From assembly GCA_025359185.1 (NCBI GenBank), contig JANYHF010000104.1, positions 1 through 41,843 on the forward strand: a stretch of DNA of 41,843 nucleotides. The letters are read 5' to 3'. The DNA is from Hyphomicrobiaceae bacterium (GTDB taxonomy: Bacteria; Pseudomonadota; Alphaproteobacteria; Rhizobiales; Hyphomicrobiaceae). Of this stretch, positions 11,032 through 20,116 are shown piece after piece. The translations under genes and the position numbers were made by a program. The stretch's first letter is position 1, and each line of letters opens with the position of its first letter. The notes below the pieces were generated by a model. That model did not search any database. It saw only the letters and a list, made by a program, of their open reading frames with translations, and was not told the DNA's origin.

Positions 11032-11045
11032 TTGATCTAGATCAA
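11032..11045 (+). promoter_or_regulatory. FNR/FixK box upstream of ccoNOQP
   Basis: TTGATCTAGATCAA is a perfect dyad matching the TTGAT-N4-ATCAA consensus of the FNR/FixK/ANR family. It is centred 69 bases before the ccoN start codon, a spacing that fits class II activation (centre near -41.5) with a leader of roughly 28 bases. It implies induction of the high-affinity oxidase under low oxygen, as known for fixNOQP operons of rhizobia. The regulator gene itself is not in the window. Confidence 0.88.
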
Positions 11046-11107
11046 TGTCCCTTTGGTCTCTGCGTCCCAGGTTCGTTGTGTCGATTTCGTGAAATTGGGA
11101 GGGGGCT

Positions 11108-12805
11108 GTGCCGGTCATCAACCGAAGTGAAGAAGCCGTTGCCGCGTCTGATGGCTTTGCCGCGTTGGGCGGGCTGGCGGCGTTGGCGCTTGGCGCTGTG
11201 ATGGCTGTGCAGACCGCCGATCCCGTCATGCGCTTCCATGCGATCCTGTTTCTTGTGGCGGCCGCACTCGCGACAGGCACAATCGTATTGCACGCCTTCG
11301 GCCCGGACTGGGCCGCTCCCGCGTCCGTGTCGCTGGTGTTGCAGACACCAAGCGGGGTTTACAGTGACGGCGTAATTCGTGCTGGCCTGATCGCTACGGT
11401 CTTCTGGGGCGTGGCCGGTTTCCTCATCGGCGACATTCTGGCGTGGCAGCTCGCGTATCCCGCGCTCAATCTCGATCTGCCCTGGACCAATTTCGGGCGT
11501 CTACGTCCGGTGCATACATCGGCCGTGGTGTTCGCTTTTGGCGGCAACGCGCTGATCATGACCTCGTTCTATGTGGTGCAGCGGACATGCCGGGCGCGGC
11601 TGGCTGGCAACTGGGCCCCTTGGTTCGTGTTCTGGGGGTACCAGCTCTTCCTGGTGATGGCGGCGACAGGCTATCTGTTGGGCGTTACTCAAGGCAAGGA
11701 ATACGCCGAACCCGAATGGTACGTCGACATCTGGCTGACCATTGTTTGGGTCGTCTATCTACTGGTATTTTTGGGCACCATCTGGCGACGACAGGAACCG
11801 CACATTTACGTCGCGAACTGGTTCTATCTCGCTTTCATTGTCACGGTTGCGATGCTGCATATCGTCAATAACATTGCTGTCCCTATCCAGTGGACGAGTA
11901 CCAAGAGCTATCAAATCTATTCTGGCGTTCAAGATGCGATGACGCAGTGGTGGTATGGTCACAACGCGGTTGGATTCTTCCTCACCGCCGGGTTCCTGGC
12001 CATGATGTACTACTTCATTCCCAAGCGCGTCGAGCGGCCGGTCTATTCCTACCGCCTCTCCATCGTGCATTTCTGGTCACTGATCTTCCTCTATATCTGG
12101 GCGGGTCCGCATCATCTGCATTACACGGCGCTTCCCGACTGGGCGCAGACACTTGGCATGACCTTCTCGATCATGTTGTGGATGCCATCCTGGGGCGGCA
12201 TGATCAATGGCTTGATGACACTGTCAGGCGCCTGGGATAAGCTCCGTACCGATCCTGTCGTGCGCCTGATGGTCGTCTCGGTCGCCTTCTACGGCATGTC
12301 GACCTTCGAAGGTCCGGTGATGAGCATCAAAGCCGTCAACTCGCTCAGTCACTATACGGATTGGACGATTGGCCACGTCCATTCGGGCGCACTCGGATGG
12401 GTTGGCATGGTGTCCTTCGGCGCCATCTACTGTCTCACGCCTTGGCTCTGGCATCGTCGCGGGCTCTACTCGATGTGGCTCGTCGAATGGCACTTCTGGC
12501 TCGCGACCATCGGCATCCTGCTCTACATCACCTCGATGTGGGTGGCCGGCATCACCCAAGGCCTCATGTGGCGCGCCTATGACGCACTCGGCTTCCTGCA
12601 ATACTCCTTCGCCGAGACCGTCGATGCCATGCACTGGCCTTATGTGATCCGGGCCGTCGGTGGGTTGTTGTTCCTGCTGGGTGGCCTGATCATGGTCTAC
12701 AATGTCTGGCGCACCATCCTTGGACATCAATGCGGCGATCTTGCCGAGCAACCGCGGGTGGCTGCGGCCCCTGAACTGCGCGGCGCTCTTGTGCCGGCCG
12801 AATAA
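11108..12805 (+). CDS. ccoN: Cytochrome cbb3 oxidase catalytic subunit I
   Basis: A 565-residue haem-copper oxidase subunit of the C (cbb3) class that reduces oxygen at high affinity in the inner membrane. About 14 membrane helices are expected. Visible ligand motifs are [12 protein letters not shown] (low-spin haem b histidine), [11 protein letters not shown] and [13 protein letters not shown] (CuB histidines), and [10 protein letters not shown] (haem b3 and haem b histidines). The start is GTG 11108 behind a purine-rich GGGAGGGGG ribosome binding site. An in-phase upstream ATG is not available. It is the first gene of the ccoNOQP operon, directly downstream of the FNR/FixK box. Also known as FixN in rhizobia. 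Confidence 0.97.
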   Translation: MPVINRSEEAVAASDGFAALGGLAALALGAVMAVQTADPVMRFHAILFLVAAALATGTIVLHAFGPDWAAPASVSLVLQTPSGVYSDGVIRAGLIATVFWGVAGFLIGDILAWQLAYPALNLDLPWTNFGRLRPVHTSAVVFAFGGNALIMTSFYVVQRTCRARLAGNWAPWFVFWGYQLFLVMAATGYLLGVTQGKEYAEPEWYVDIWLTIVWVVYLLVFLGTIWRRQEPHIYVANWFYLAFIVTVAMLHIVNNIAVPIQWTSTKSYQIYSGVQDAMTQWWYGHNAVGFFLTAGFLAMMYYFIPKRVERPVYSYRLSIVHFWSLIFLYIWAGPHHLHYTALPDWAQTLGMTFSIMLWMPSWGGMINGLMTLSGAWDKLRTDPVVRLMVVSVAFYGMSTFEGPVMSIKAVNSLSHYTDWTIGHVHSGALGWVGMVSFGAIYCLTPWLWHRRGLYSMWLVEWHFWLATIGILLYITSMWVAGITQGLMWRAYDALGFLQYSFAETVDAMHWPYVIRAVGGLLFLLGGLIMVYNVWRTILGHQCGDLAEQPRVAAAPELRGALVPAE

Positions 12806-12818
12806 GGGGGAGATTACA

Positions 12819-13550
12819 ATGTTCAACCGGCACGCCATCGTCGAGAAGCATTCCATGCTGCTGCTTGTCGGCATTCTGATCGTGGTCGCCATTGGCGGCT
12901 TGGTCGAAATCGCGCCCCTGTTCTGGCTCGAAAGCACCATCGAGAAAGTCCAGGGTATGCGGCCCTATTCGCCACTGGAATTGGCGGGGCGCGACATCTA
13001 TGTGCGCGAAGGCTGTTACCTCTGCCACAGCCAAATGATCCGCTCCCTGCGTGATGAGGTGGAGCGCTACGGCCATTATTCGCTGGCGGCCGAAAGCATG
13101 TACGACCATCCATTTCAATGGGGTTCCAAGCGCACCGGGCCGGACCTTGCTCGGGTTGGCGGCAAATATTCGGACGACTGGCATGTGGCCCATCTGATCA
13201 ATCCGCGCTCGGTCGTGCCAGAAAGCATCATGCCAGGCTATCCGTTCCTGGCGTCGGCCCCTCTCGACACGTCAACGATTGTTGACAAGTTGAAGGCTCA
13301 GCGCATGGTGGGCGTGCCGTACACAGATGACATGATCGCAAATGCCGTCGCCGACATCGCCCGCCAGATCAACCCCGACTTCAAGGGCGGCGCGGACTTC
13401 TTGAAGCGCTATCCAAAGGCGCAGCAGCGATCGTTCAGCGGTGATCCCAATGAAGCCAAGGAAATCGATGCGCTGATCGCCTATCTGCAAATGCTGGGCA
13501 CGCTGGTCGACTTCGCCAAATACGATGAGTCGGGACCAAATCTGCGATAG
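12819..13550 (+). CDS. ccoO: Cytochrome cbb3 oxidase subunit II, mono-haem cytochrome c
   Basis: A 243-residue membrane-anchored c-type cytochrome that passes electrons from CcoP to the CcoN active site. One N-terminal helix (about residues 12-34) is followed by a periplasmic domain with haem site C66-Y-L-C-H70 and a distal methionine candidate in [12 protein letters not shown] 12819 is 13 bases after the ccoN stop, with AAGGGGGAG as ribosome binding site. Length is normal for FixO/CcoO. Confidence 0.97.
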   Translation: MFNRHAIVEKHSMLLLVGILIVVAIGGLVEIAPLFWLESTIEKVQGMRPYSPLELAGRDIYVREGCYLCHSQMIRSLRDEVERYGHYSLAAESMYDHPFQWGSKRTGPDLARVGGKYSDDWHVAHLINPRSVVPESIMPGYPFLASAPLDTSTIVDKLKAQRMVGVPYTDDMIANAVADIARQINPDFKGGADFLKRYPKAQQRSFSGDPNEAKEIDALIAYLQMLGTLVDFAKYDESGPNLR

Positions 13551-13561
13551 GACGCCAAGCC

Positions 13562-13741
13562 ATGACCTATGAAACCGTGACAGTGTACTCACAGATTGCT
13601 TCGCTCCTGCTATTCGCCGGCCTGTTCGGCGGGGCCGTCGTCTATGCATTGTGGCCCGGCAACAGCGAGCAGTTCCGGCAGGCCGCGCGCGTGCCGCTCA
13701 GAAAGGACGATGACGCCGGAAACATGGGGAGCACGGAATGA
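13562..13741 (+). CDS. ccoQ: Cytochrome cbb3 oxidase small subunit CcoQ
   Basis: A 59-residue single-helix protein, MTYETVTVYSQIASLLLF then a membrane segment (about 9-31) and an acidic/basic tail with PLRKDDDAG. This is the typical size and position of CcoQ/FixQ, which stabilises the oxidase complex. It starts 11 bases after ccoO, and its TGA (13739-13741) overlaps the ATG of ccoP (13738-13740), so the two are translationally coupled. Confidence 0.92.
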   Translation: MTYETVTVYSQIASLLLFAGLFGGAVVYALWPGNSEQFRQAARVPLRKDDDAGNMGSTE

Positions 13742-14607
13742 GCACGCCAAAGCCGATCGACAAAATCTCCGGTGTTGAGACCACTGGTCATGAGTGGGAT
13801 GGCATTACCGAGCTCAACAAGCCGCTGCCGCAGTGGTGGCTCTGGGTGTTGTATGCCTGCATAGTTTGGGCCATCGGCTATTGGATCGTCTATCCGGCCT
13901 GGCCAGGCATCCATTGCTATACACGCGGACTATGGGGCTACAGCCAGCGCCAGACGGTCAACGACAGCATCGTTGCCGCCCATGCAGCGCAGGGCAAGTT
14001 CTACGACGCTGTAGCCAAATCCGATCTGGCAACCATTCAAAAGACTCCGGATTTGCTAACCTTTACCAATGCTGGCGGCCGCATCGCCTTCGCCACCAAC
14101 TGCGCCTCTTGCCACGGACGTGGCGCTCAGGGCGGCATCGGGTATCCTAATCTCTCGGACGACGATTGGCTGTGGGGCGGCAAGCTCGACGATATTGCTA
14201 AGACCCTTACTATAGGGATCCGTGGGCCCAACCCCGACACGAGGACGAGCCAGATGCCGCGCTTCGGCCTCGACAAGCTGTTGGAACCTACACAGATCAA
14301 CGCTGCCGCCGAATATGTGCTGTCACTTTCGAATTCGTCGCACGACGCAGAGGCGGCTGGACGCGGCAAGCAGCTGTTTGCCGATAATTGCGCGGCCTGC
14401 CATGGCTCCGATGGCAAGGGCAAACAGGATGTGGGTTCGCCCAATCTCACCGACGCCATATGGCTTTACGGCGGCCGCAAGGAAGACATCGTTCGCTCTA
14501 TCGAGACCGGACGCGGCGGCGTGATGCCGACCTGGGGCGGACGGCTTGACCCGGTGACGATCAAGATGCTCGCGGTCTACGTCCATAGTCTCGGCGGCGG
14601 ACAGTAG
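13738..14607 (+). CDS. ccoP: Cytochrome cbb3 oxidase subunit III, di-haem cytochrome c
   Basis: A 289-residue di-haem cytochrome, the electron entry point of the oxidase. A cytoplasmic N-terminus precedes one helix (about 33-56) and two periplasmic cytochrome c domains with haem motifs C122-A-S-C-H126 and C218-A-A-C-H222. Only one N-terminal anchor helix is predicted, the shorter CcoP type. It overlaps ccoQ by four bases and ends the structural part of the operon. The assembly gene ccoG starts within about 50 bases. Confidence 0.97.
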   Translation: MSTPKPIDKISGVETTGHEWDGITELNKPLPQWWLWVLYACIVWAIGYWIVYPAWPGIHCYTRGLWGYSQRQTVNDSIVAAHAAQGKFYDAVAKSDLATIQKTPDLLTFTNAGGRIAFATNCASCHGRGAQGGIGYPNLSDDDWLWGGKLDDIAKTLTIGIRGPNPDTRTSQMPRFGLDKLLEPTQINAAAEYVLSLSNSSHDAEAAGRGKQLFADNCAACHGSDGKGKQDVGSPNLTDAIWLYGGRKEDIVRSIETGRGGVMPTWGGRLDPVTIKMLAVYVHSLGGGQ

Positions 14608-14658
14608 ATGTGTATGGCGTGCGCAGCGAATGCGCTGGCCTTGGCTGAGGTACAAACG

Positions 14659-16146
14659 ATGACCTTGAATACGGCCAACCCAACGGTGGCCATACCAGAG
14701 CGCATCGATGTCGCGCCCGTCAACAAGGCTGACGGTCGCGATCTCTACGCCAAGCGCAAGAAGATTTATCCCAAGCTCGCCTTCGGCAAATTCCGGCTTA
14801 TCAAGTGGATGGTGATGGCCGTCACCCTCGGCATCTATTACGCCGTGCCGTGGATACGCTGGCCGAGGGGGGCCGGCTTGCCTGACCAGGCTATTCTTGC
14901 CGACATCATCAATGGCCGGATCTTCATTGGTCCGATCGAAATCTGGCCACAGGAATTTTATATCGTTACCGGCCTTTTGGTGCTAGGCGCGATGGCGCTG
15001 TTTCTGGTCACGGCGCTGGCGGGCCGGGTGTGGTGCGGCTATGCATGCCCGCAAACGGTGTGGACGGACCTCATGATCGCCGTCGAGCGCTTCTGGCAGG
15101 GCGACCGCAACGCCCGTATCAAGCTCGACGCCGCGCCTTGGACGGGCCACAAGCTGTTTCTCAAGACCGCGACCCATATCAGCTGGCTGTTGATCTCAAT
15201 CGCTACCGGCGGCGCGTTCGTGTTCTATTTCCGCGATGCTCCAACGCTGATGGCTGAGTTTGTCACGTTCACGGCCCCTTTGGACGCCTGGCTGTTTCTG
15301 GGCATCTTCACGGCCACGACTTATCTCCTCGGCGGTCTCGCGCGTGAACAGGTCTGCACCTATATGTGCCCGTGGCCGCGCATCCAGGGCGCGATGTTCG
15401 ATGCCGATTCGTTCCTGGTCAGCTACCGTCCGCACCGGGGCGAACCGCGCGGGGCGCACAAGAAGGGCGACCCCTGGGATTTTCGCGGCGACTGTATCGA
15501 CTGCAACCAATGCGTCGCCGTCTGCCCCATGGGCATCGACATCCGCGACGGCGCGCAGCTGGAATGTATCCAATGCGCCTTGTGCATCGATGCCTGCAAC
15601 AACGTCATGGACAAGGTGGGACGGCCAAACCTGCTGATCGCGTACGACACCTTCCACAATCTCGATGCCGTGGCCAAGGGCACCAATGTGCGAATCCGGA
15701 TCATGCGTCCACGCACGGTACTCTATTCGAGCCTTATTGTCCTGCTGTGCGGACTGGTGCTGTTTGCGCTGCTTGCGCGCAGCGATGTCAGCGTGGCTCT
15801 GGAGCCCGACCGCAATCCTTTGTTTGTGCGCCTGAGCGACAACAGCATTCGCAACGGTTATACGATCAAGATCCTGAATAAGAAGCAAGAACCCCGCCAC
15901 TATGCGTTGAGCCTGGACGGACTGCCCGGGGGCAGCATGGCCATACTTGGCCAGGAAGGCGATCCGCACGCCTTGATTGTTGATCCCGCCGATACATTGG
16001 TCGCCTTGCGCGTCTACATCACCGTGCCCCCGCTAGCGCTGAAACAAATGACAGGGCACGAGTCGCACTTTGACTTTGTGCTGACCGATATCACCGATGG
16101 CAGCATCACGCGTCACGCCGCCGTATTCAGGAGGCCGCAACCGTGA
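14659..16146 (+). CDS. ccoG: Cytochrome c oxidase accessory protein CcoG (FixG)
   Basis: A polytopic membrane ferredoxin-like protein linked to copper handling during cbb3 assembly. Two 4Fe-4S type clusters are visible in C-I-D-C-N-Q-C-V-A-V-C-P and C-I-Q-C-A-L-C-I-D-A-C. Further cysteines lie in WCGYACPQT and CTYMCPWPR, and a periplasmic immunoglobulin-like C-terminal domain begins near residue 375. I prefer ATG 14659 because GAGG lies seven bases upstream. The in-phase ATG at 14608, immediately after the ccoP stop, would add 17 residues without a good ribosome binding site. The stop TGA overlaps the GTG start of fixH. Confidence 0.95.
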   Translation: MTLNTANPTVAIPERIDVAPVNKADGRDLYAKRKKIYPKLAFGKFRLIKWMVMAVTLGIYYAVPWIRWPRGAGLPDQAILADIINGRIFIGPIEIWPQEFYIVTGLLVLGAMALFLVTALAGRVWCGYACPQTVWTDLMIAVERFWQGDRNARIKLDAAPWTGHKLFLKTATHISWLLISIATGGAFVFYFRDAPTLMAEFVTFTAPLDAWLFLGIFTATTYLLGGLAREQVCTYMCPWPRIQGAMFDADSFLVSYRPHRGEPRGAHKKGDPWDFRGDCIDCNQCVAVCPMGIDIRDGAQLECIQCALCIDACNNVMDKVGRPNLLIAYDTFHNLDAVAKGTNVRIRIMRPRTVLYSSLIVLLCGLVLFALLARSDVSVALEPDRNPLFVRLSDNSIRNGYTIKILNKKQEPRHYALSLDGLPGGSMAILGQEGDPHALIVDPADTLVALRVYITVPPLALKQMTGHESHFDFVLTDITDGSITRHAAVFRRPQP

Positions 16147-16658
16147 CCCAAGCCGCCCAGCTCCAATCCAAGGCCCGGCGACTGAGCGGCAAGCACGTGC
16201 TGGCCGTGTTTGTCGCTATGTTCGGCATCATTTTCGCGGTCAACGGCTACATGGCCTATTTGGCGGTCTCAACGTTTTCCGGCGCAGATGGCGAAGACTC
16301 TTACCGCCGCGGCCTCGACTACAACACGACCATAGCGGCGGCCGAGCAACAGGCGACACTCGGCTGGGCGACAAACGTCGCGACGATGCCGGAGCGGCGC
16401 GGCTTGGAACTTGTTGTCACGGATAAATCCGGCCTGCCGATGACGGGCCAGACCGTCCACGGCGTGATCGCCCGGCCGTCAACTAACCGCTTTGATCGAG
16501 CGGTCACGCTTCTCGAAACGGCGCCGGGCCACTATCAGACCACGTTCGTATCGCCGCTGGAAACAGGCAATTGGATCGCCGATTTGACCGTCACATCGCC
16601 TATCTCCGCCAGAGAGGCCACACATTTTCAACTGAGGCAGCGGCTATGGCTGAAATAG
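16143..16658 (+). CDS. ccoH: Cytochrome oxidase assembly protein FixH/CcoH
   Basis: A 171-residue FixH-family protein with one N-terminal transmembrane helix (about 17-42, KHVLAVFVAMFGIIFAVNGYM) and a small periplasmic domain. CcoH associates with the cbb3 complex during maturation. It begins with GTG overlapping the ccoG stop and its 3' end overlaps the fixI start by 13 bases, so it lies inside a tightly coupled ccoGHIS unit. Size and motif Y-R-R-G-L-D-Y-N are family-typical. Confidence 0.92.
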   Translation: MTQAAQLQSKARRLSGKHVLAVFVAMFGIIFAVNGYMAYLAVSTFSGADGEDSYRRGLDYNTTIAAAEQQATLGWATNVATMPERRGLELVVTDKSGLPMTGQTVHGVIARPSTNRFDRAVTLLETAPGHYQTTFVSPLETGNWIADLTVTSPISAREATHFQLRQRLWLK

Positions 16659-18868
16659 CATCAATCCGTGGCGAGACGACAGGACGGAGCCTGCCATCAG
16701 CGTCGCCCGTCACATCAACCGGCTGCCTCGAGCGGCTGACGTTGGTGGTCGAAAACATGCATTGCGGCGGCTGCATGGGCAAGGTCGAGCGGGCCTTGCA
16801 AGGCGTCGAGGGTGTCACTTCGGCGAGGGCCAATCTGTCCGCCCGGCTTGTCAGCGTCGAGGCCAAGCCCGGCGCCGTCACGCCGCGTGCGCTGATCGAC
16901 GCGCTGACAAAAGCAGGCTACCGGGCCGCCGATATCGCCGAAGGTCCGCCGGACCCGGCCCGGGCCCGCGAACGCGATCTCCTGTTGCGCATCGGCGTTG
17001 CAGGCTTTGCGGCGTCCAACATCATGCTGCTCTCGGTAGGTGTTTGGGCGGGCATGGTCAGCGATATGGGGCCCGGCGCAGCGCAGCTGTTCCATTGGGT
17101 CTCCGCGCTCATCGCGCTGCCGGCCGTCGCCTATGCGGGCCAGCCATTCTTTCGCTCCGCATACGACGCCATATCTGTCCGGCGGCTGAATATGGACGTG
17201 CCGATCTCGGTTGCCATTAGCCTGGCCACCGGTATGAGCCTGTTCCAAACCCTGCGCGGCAGCGAGCAAGTCTATTTCGACGCCGCCGTCACGCTGCTTC
17301 TGTTCCTGCTCACCGGCCGTTTCCTCGACCAGCGGATGCGCGTGAAGGCGGCCGGTGCGGCGCGCAACCTGATGGCGCTGAAGGCCGATTGGGCGAGCGT
17401 GCTGCAACCGGATGGCAGCGTGCTCGACATCCCCGCGCGTGCCTTGCAGCCGGGTATGCGCGTTCTGGTGACGGCTGGCGCGCGGATTCCGGCAGACGCG
17501 CTGGTCATGAAAGGTATGAGCGACGTCGATGAAAGCCTGATCACCGGCGAACCTGCGCCGCGCGCAATCGAGCCCGGAGCCCGTGTTCATGCGGGTACGG
17601 TCAATCTGAGCGGCGTCATCGAGATCGAAGCCACCGCGACCGAAACCAACACATTGCTGGCCGAGATCGGCCGCCTGATGGCTGCCGCCGAACAGGGCCG
17701 GGGACGCTATGTGCGCCTGGCCGACCGGGCGGCGCGGATCTATGCGCCGGCCGTGCATCTGCTGGGCCTTGGCACTTTTACCGGTTGGTTGCTGCTGGGC
17801 GCCAGTTGGCAAGCCGCGTTGACCGCCGCCATCGCAGTGCTGATCATCACCTGCCCCTGCGCGCTCGCCCTGGCGGTACCGGCGGTGCAAGTCGCCGCCT
17901 CCAGCCGTTTGTTCGGCCGTGGACTGATCTTGAAGGCAGCGGACGGATTGGAGCGGTTGGCCGAGGTCGACACAGTTGTGCTCGACAAGACCGGCACATT
18001 GACCACGGGTGAACCTGTGCCCGCCGGTCTCGACGCTTGCGCGCCGGAAACGCTGCGGCGGGCAGCGGGCTTAGCGGCAGCCAGCCGCCATCCCTACGCG
18101 CGGGCGCTACTGCGCTATGCGACCGACCGCTTGGGGCCAATTTCTGTCCATCCCGATGTCCATGAACGTCCGGGCCAAGGCCTGAGCCTGGTCACTGCTT
18201 TGGGCGAGGAGCGCTTGGGTTCGGCCAAATTCGCAGGCGATCCTAGATCAGCTAACCGGGCCAGTCTTTGGTATGCCGCACCGGGCATGCCACTGGGCGG
18301 CTTTGAGTTCAAGGACCAGTTGCGGCCCGACGCCACTAAAGTGATCGCGACATTGCGCGCCTCGGGTTATGCGGTGGAACTGCTCTCGGGCGATACCGCA
18401 GCGCGGGTTGCCGAAGTCGCAGGGCTTGCTGGCATAGTTGACGCCAGTGGCGGGCAATCGCCGGTTGACAAAATCGCGCGACTGGCAACGCTCAAGGCCA
18501 ACGGACGGCGTGTGCTGATGGTTGGCGACGGCCTCAATGACGCGCCAGCCTTGGCCGCCGGGCACGCCAGCCTCTCGCCGTCGGGCGCAGCCGAGATCAG
18601 TCAGACGGTGGCCGATGTGATCTGGCAGGGCGCCTCGCTGCTGCCGCTGCTGGAGCTTCTGGGTGTCGCGCGGCAAAGCCGGCGGATGGCCCTGCAAAAC
18701 TTCGCGATCGCCATCGGCTATAACGCTGTTTTCGTGCCACTGGCGGTGGCGGGCCTGGTGACGCCGCTTATTGCGGCGCTGGCCATGTCAACGTCCTCGA
18801 TTGTTGTTACTGCGAATGCGGTGCGCCTTCGGCACATGCCTTGCCGTTTGAAGGCTCCCAGCTCATGA
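16646..18868 (+). CDS. ccoI: Copper-transporting P-type ATPase FixI/CcoI
   Basis: A 740-residue P1B-type ATPase that moves copper out of the cytoplasm for insertion into the CuB centre of CcoN. One N-terminal heavy-metal-binding domain carries C40-G-G-C43. The membrane metal site is C403-P-C405, the phosphorylation motif D447-KTGT and the hinge GDGLNDAPALA. ATG 16646 lies inside the end of fixH. The frame is open further upstream to 16571 but that would overlap fixH by 88 bases. Its TGA overlaps the ATG of ccoS. Its place in the cluster marks it as CcoI/FixI rather than a CopA detoxification pump. Confidence 0.95.
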   Translation: MAEIASIRGETTGRSLPSASPVTSTGCLERLTLVVENMHCGGCMGKVERALQGVEGVTSARANLSARLVSVEAKPGAVTPRALIDALTKAGYRAADIAEGPPDPARARERDLLLRIGVAGFAASNIMLLSVGVWAGMVSDMGPGAAQLFHWVSALIALPAVAYAGQPFFRSAYDAISVRRLNMDVPISVAISLATGMSLFQTLRGSEQVYFDAAVTLLLFLLTGRFLDQRMRVKAAGAARNLMALKADWASVLQPDGSVLDIPARALQPGMRVLVTAGARIPADALVMKGMSDVDESLITGEPAPRAIEPGARVHAGTVNLSGVIEIEATATETNTLLAEIGRLMAAAEQGRGRYVRLADRAARIYAPAVHLLGLGTFTGWLLLGASWQAALTAAIAVLIITCPCALALAVPAVQVAASSRLFGRGLILKAADGLERLAEVDTVVLDKTGTLTTGEPVPAGLDACAPETLRRAAGLAAASRHPYARALLRYATDRLGPISVHPDVHERPGQGLSLVTALGEERLGSAKFAGDPRSANRASLWYAAPGMPLGGFEFKDQLRPDATKVIATLRASGYAVELLSGDTAARVAEVAGLAGIVDASGGQSPVDKIARLATLKANGRRVLMVGDGLNDAPALAAGHASLSPSGAAEISQTVADVIWQGASLLPLLELLGVARQSRRMALQNFAIAIGYNAVFVPLAVAGLVTPLIAALAMSTSSIVVTANAVRLRHMPCRLKAPSS

Positions 18869-19275
18869 CGGCGCTTGCCTGGCTCATGCCCTGTGCCTTG
18901 TTGCTCGGCCTGCTCGGGCTGCTCGCCTTTCTTTGGGCGCTGCGCTCGGGCCAGTTCGAGGACCTTGAAGGTGCCGGATGGCGAGCCCTCGACGACAATG
19001 AATCAGGTTCTGTCGCGCAAACGGCCTTGCCAACCGGTGATAAGCTGGCGACCCAAAGACAAAACCCGGCCAGGACCATGCACAGCCGCAAACAGGAGGC
19101 CGGCAAGAAAGGTGAAGTGGTCGATGAAGAAGCCGAACTCGTCCTGGTTCTTGGCCCAATGCGATGGTCCGTGGAACGAAAAGGCGAGAAAGATCACGTA
19201 GACACCAGCGAGCAAGGCGGCCTCGGAGAAAAAGGCTCCAGTAAGGAAGCACAGCACCAGGGCCGTTTCGAATAA
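18865..19275 (+). CDS. ccoS: cbb3 oxidase maturation protein CcoS with long antisense extension
   Basis: The first 60 or so codons encode a normal CcoS (FixS): one helix (MTALAWLMPCALLLGLLGLL), then FLWALRSGQFEDLEGAGWRAL, which is the conserved family core. CcoS is needed for cofactor insertion into CcoN and is usually 45-70 residues. Here no stop follows. The frame continues to 19275 (136 residues) and its last 273 bases run antisense through the doxX-like gene 19003-19479. The tail (rich in K, E, Q, G) has no family signature and is probably a by-product of lost termination, but it would be translated unless the message ends earlier. It overlaps fixI by ATGA. Confidence 0.85.
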   Translation: MTALAWLMPCALLLGLLGLLAFLWALRSGQFEDLEGAGWRALDDNESGSVAQTALPTGDKLATQRQNPARTMHSRKQEAGKKGEVVDEEAELVLVLGPMRWSVERKGEKDHVDTSEQGGLGEKGSSKEAQHQGRFE

Positions 19276-19479
19276 CGCGGCAGCCCAGGCCAGCAGCAGC
19301 GGTATCGGAAACCCCGCAGCCGCGATGTAGCCCGCAGTGGCGTCCATGCCGAGAAATTTGAAAGTGGCGGCCATGGCAAAGAGCGCGGCAAAGATCAGCC
19401 GGGCCAAAAGGATGGCGGCGGTCCGCCAAGTGGCGTGTTCGATTTGTGCGGACATCGGTTCTTTTTCGGTGCTGTTCAT
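19003..19479 (-). CDS. DoxX-family membrane protein
   Basis: A 158-residue protein with four predicted membrane helices typical of DoxX (LLARLIFAALFAMAATFKFLG, AAGFPIPLLLAWAAALFETA, FFSEAALLAGVYVIFLAF, FGFFIDHFTFLAGLLFAAVHG). Its function in bacteria is poorly defined. DoxX-type proteins are often linked to redox or stress responses. ATG 19479 has GGGAG at a good distance and an alternative ATG lies at 19455. It is the last gene of the DUF1428-SRPBCC-DoxX operon, 40 bases after the SRPBCC gene, and is convergent with ccoS, whose open frame overlaps its last 273 bases. Confidence 0.85.
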   Translation of the reverse strand: MNSTEKEPMSAQIEHATWRTAAILLARLIFAALFAMAATFKFLGMDATAGYIAAAGFPIPLLLAWAAALFETALVLCFLTGAFFSEAALLAGVYVIFLAFSFHGPSHWAKNQDEFGFFIDHFTFLAGLLFAAVHGPGRVLSLGRQLITGWQGRLRDRT

Positions 19480-19519
19480 GCTGCTGCTCCCAAAACGTTG
19501 GAAAAGTGTGCGGATTGAA

Positions 19520-20065
19520 CTACGCGGCGGGTTGCTCTGCCATGGCCTTAAGAGTGGCGAGGCCCTTGGCGAACTCGCCGCCGACCATCTTGTCCATGTT
19601 GAAGAGCGTTCCCATCACCTTGTGGGAAAAGTTGCGTTGGCCGGACATCGCCCAGGTTACCGAGGTGGCTTTGCCAGTTGGGATGAGCTTGAATTCGACG
19701 TCGTTCTTGGCGGCGAATGGCCTGGTGATTTCAAGCTTCATTGCGATCCGTGAGGGTGGCGTCGATGTTGTAATCCGCATGTTGCCGGCACCTGCCCGGC
19801 CAGTGCTGTTCCAGTCATAAGCCGCGCCATCGCCGCTGTTTGCGCCGCTGTAGTTGATGACTGCTTTGGTGTCGCCGAAACCAAAGGGGTTCCAGCGGTT
19901 GAAATTCCGGTAATCGTTAATCAGCGGGAAGATCGCTTCGGGCGCGGCCTTGATCTCGGCCGTCCGCTCGATACGGAAATCGCTGGGTTTCATGGCGACA
20001 TAGGCAAGAAACACAAGCACGGCGACGGCGATCAGTAGAAGGACTGTCAGAAGGGTGCTGAACAT
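19520..20065 (-). CDS. SRPBCC-family protein with N-terminal membrane anchor
   Basis: A 181-residue protein with an N-terminal helix (MFSTLLTVLLLIAVAVLVFL) and then a START-like SRPBCC domain (about 30-175) that begins with FRIERTAEIKAAPEAIFPLI and contains the RNFNRWNPF motif of polyketide-cyclase/dehydratase-type members. Such domains bind hydrophobic ligands, and the ligand here is unknown. It lies between DUF1428 (51 bases upstream) and doxX, all in the same direction, downstream of one of the two shared sigma-factor promoters, so it is probably part of the ECF regulon. Confidence 0.85.
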   Translation of the reverse strand: MFSTLLTVLLLIAVAVLVFLAYVAMKPSDFRIERTAEIKAAPEAIFPLINDYRNFNRWNPFGFGDTKAVINYSGANSGDGAAYDWNSTGRAGAGNMRITTSTPPSRIAMKLEITRPFAAKNDVEFKLIPTGKATSVTWAMSGQRNFSHKVMGTLFNMDKMVGGEFAKGLATLKAMAEQPAA

Positions 20066-20116
20066 GAAGCGCTCCTATTGGAACTAGGGATGTTCGAGAG
20101 GCCAGGATTGATGGGC

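Noticed and set aside
15196-15969. 257-codon minus-strand frame over ccoG
   Set aside because: Antisense of the CcoG gene, no motif, His/Ala/Asp-rich composition.
16715-17890. 391-codon minus-strand frame over ccoI
   Set aside because: Pure antisense of a P-type ATPase with all catalytic motifs; the translated sequence is low in hydrophobic structure and has no domain.
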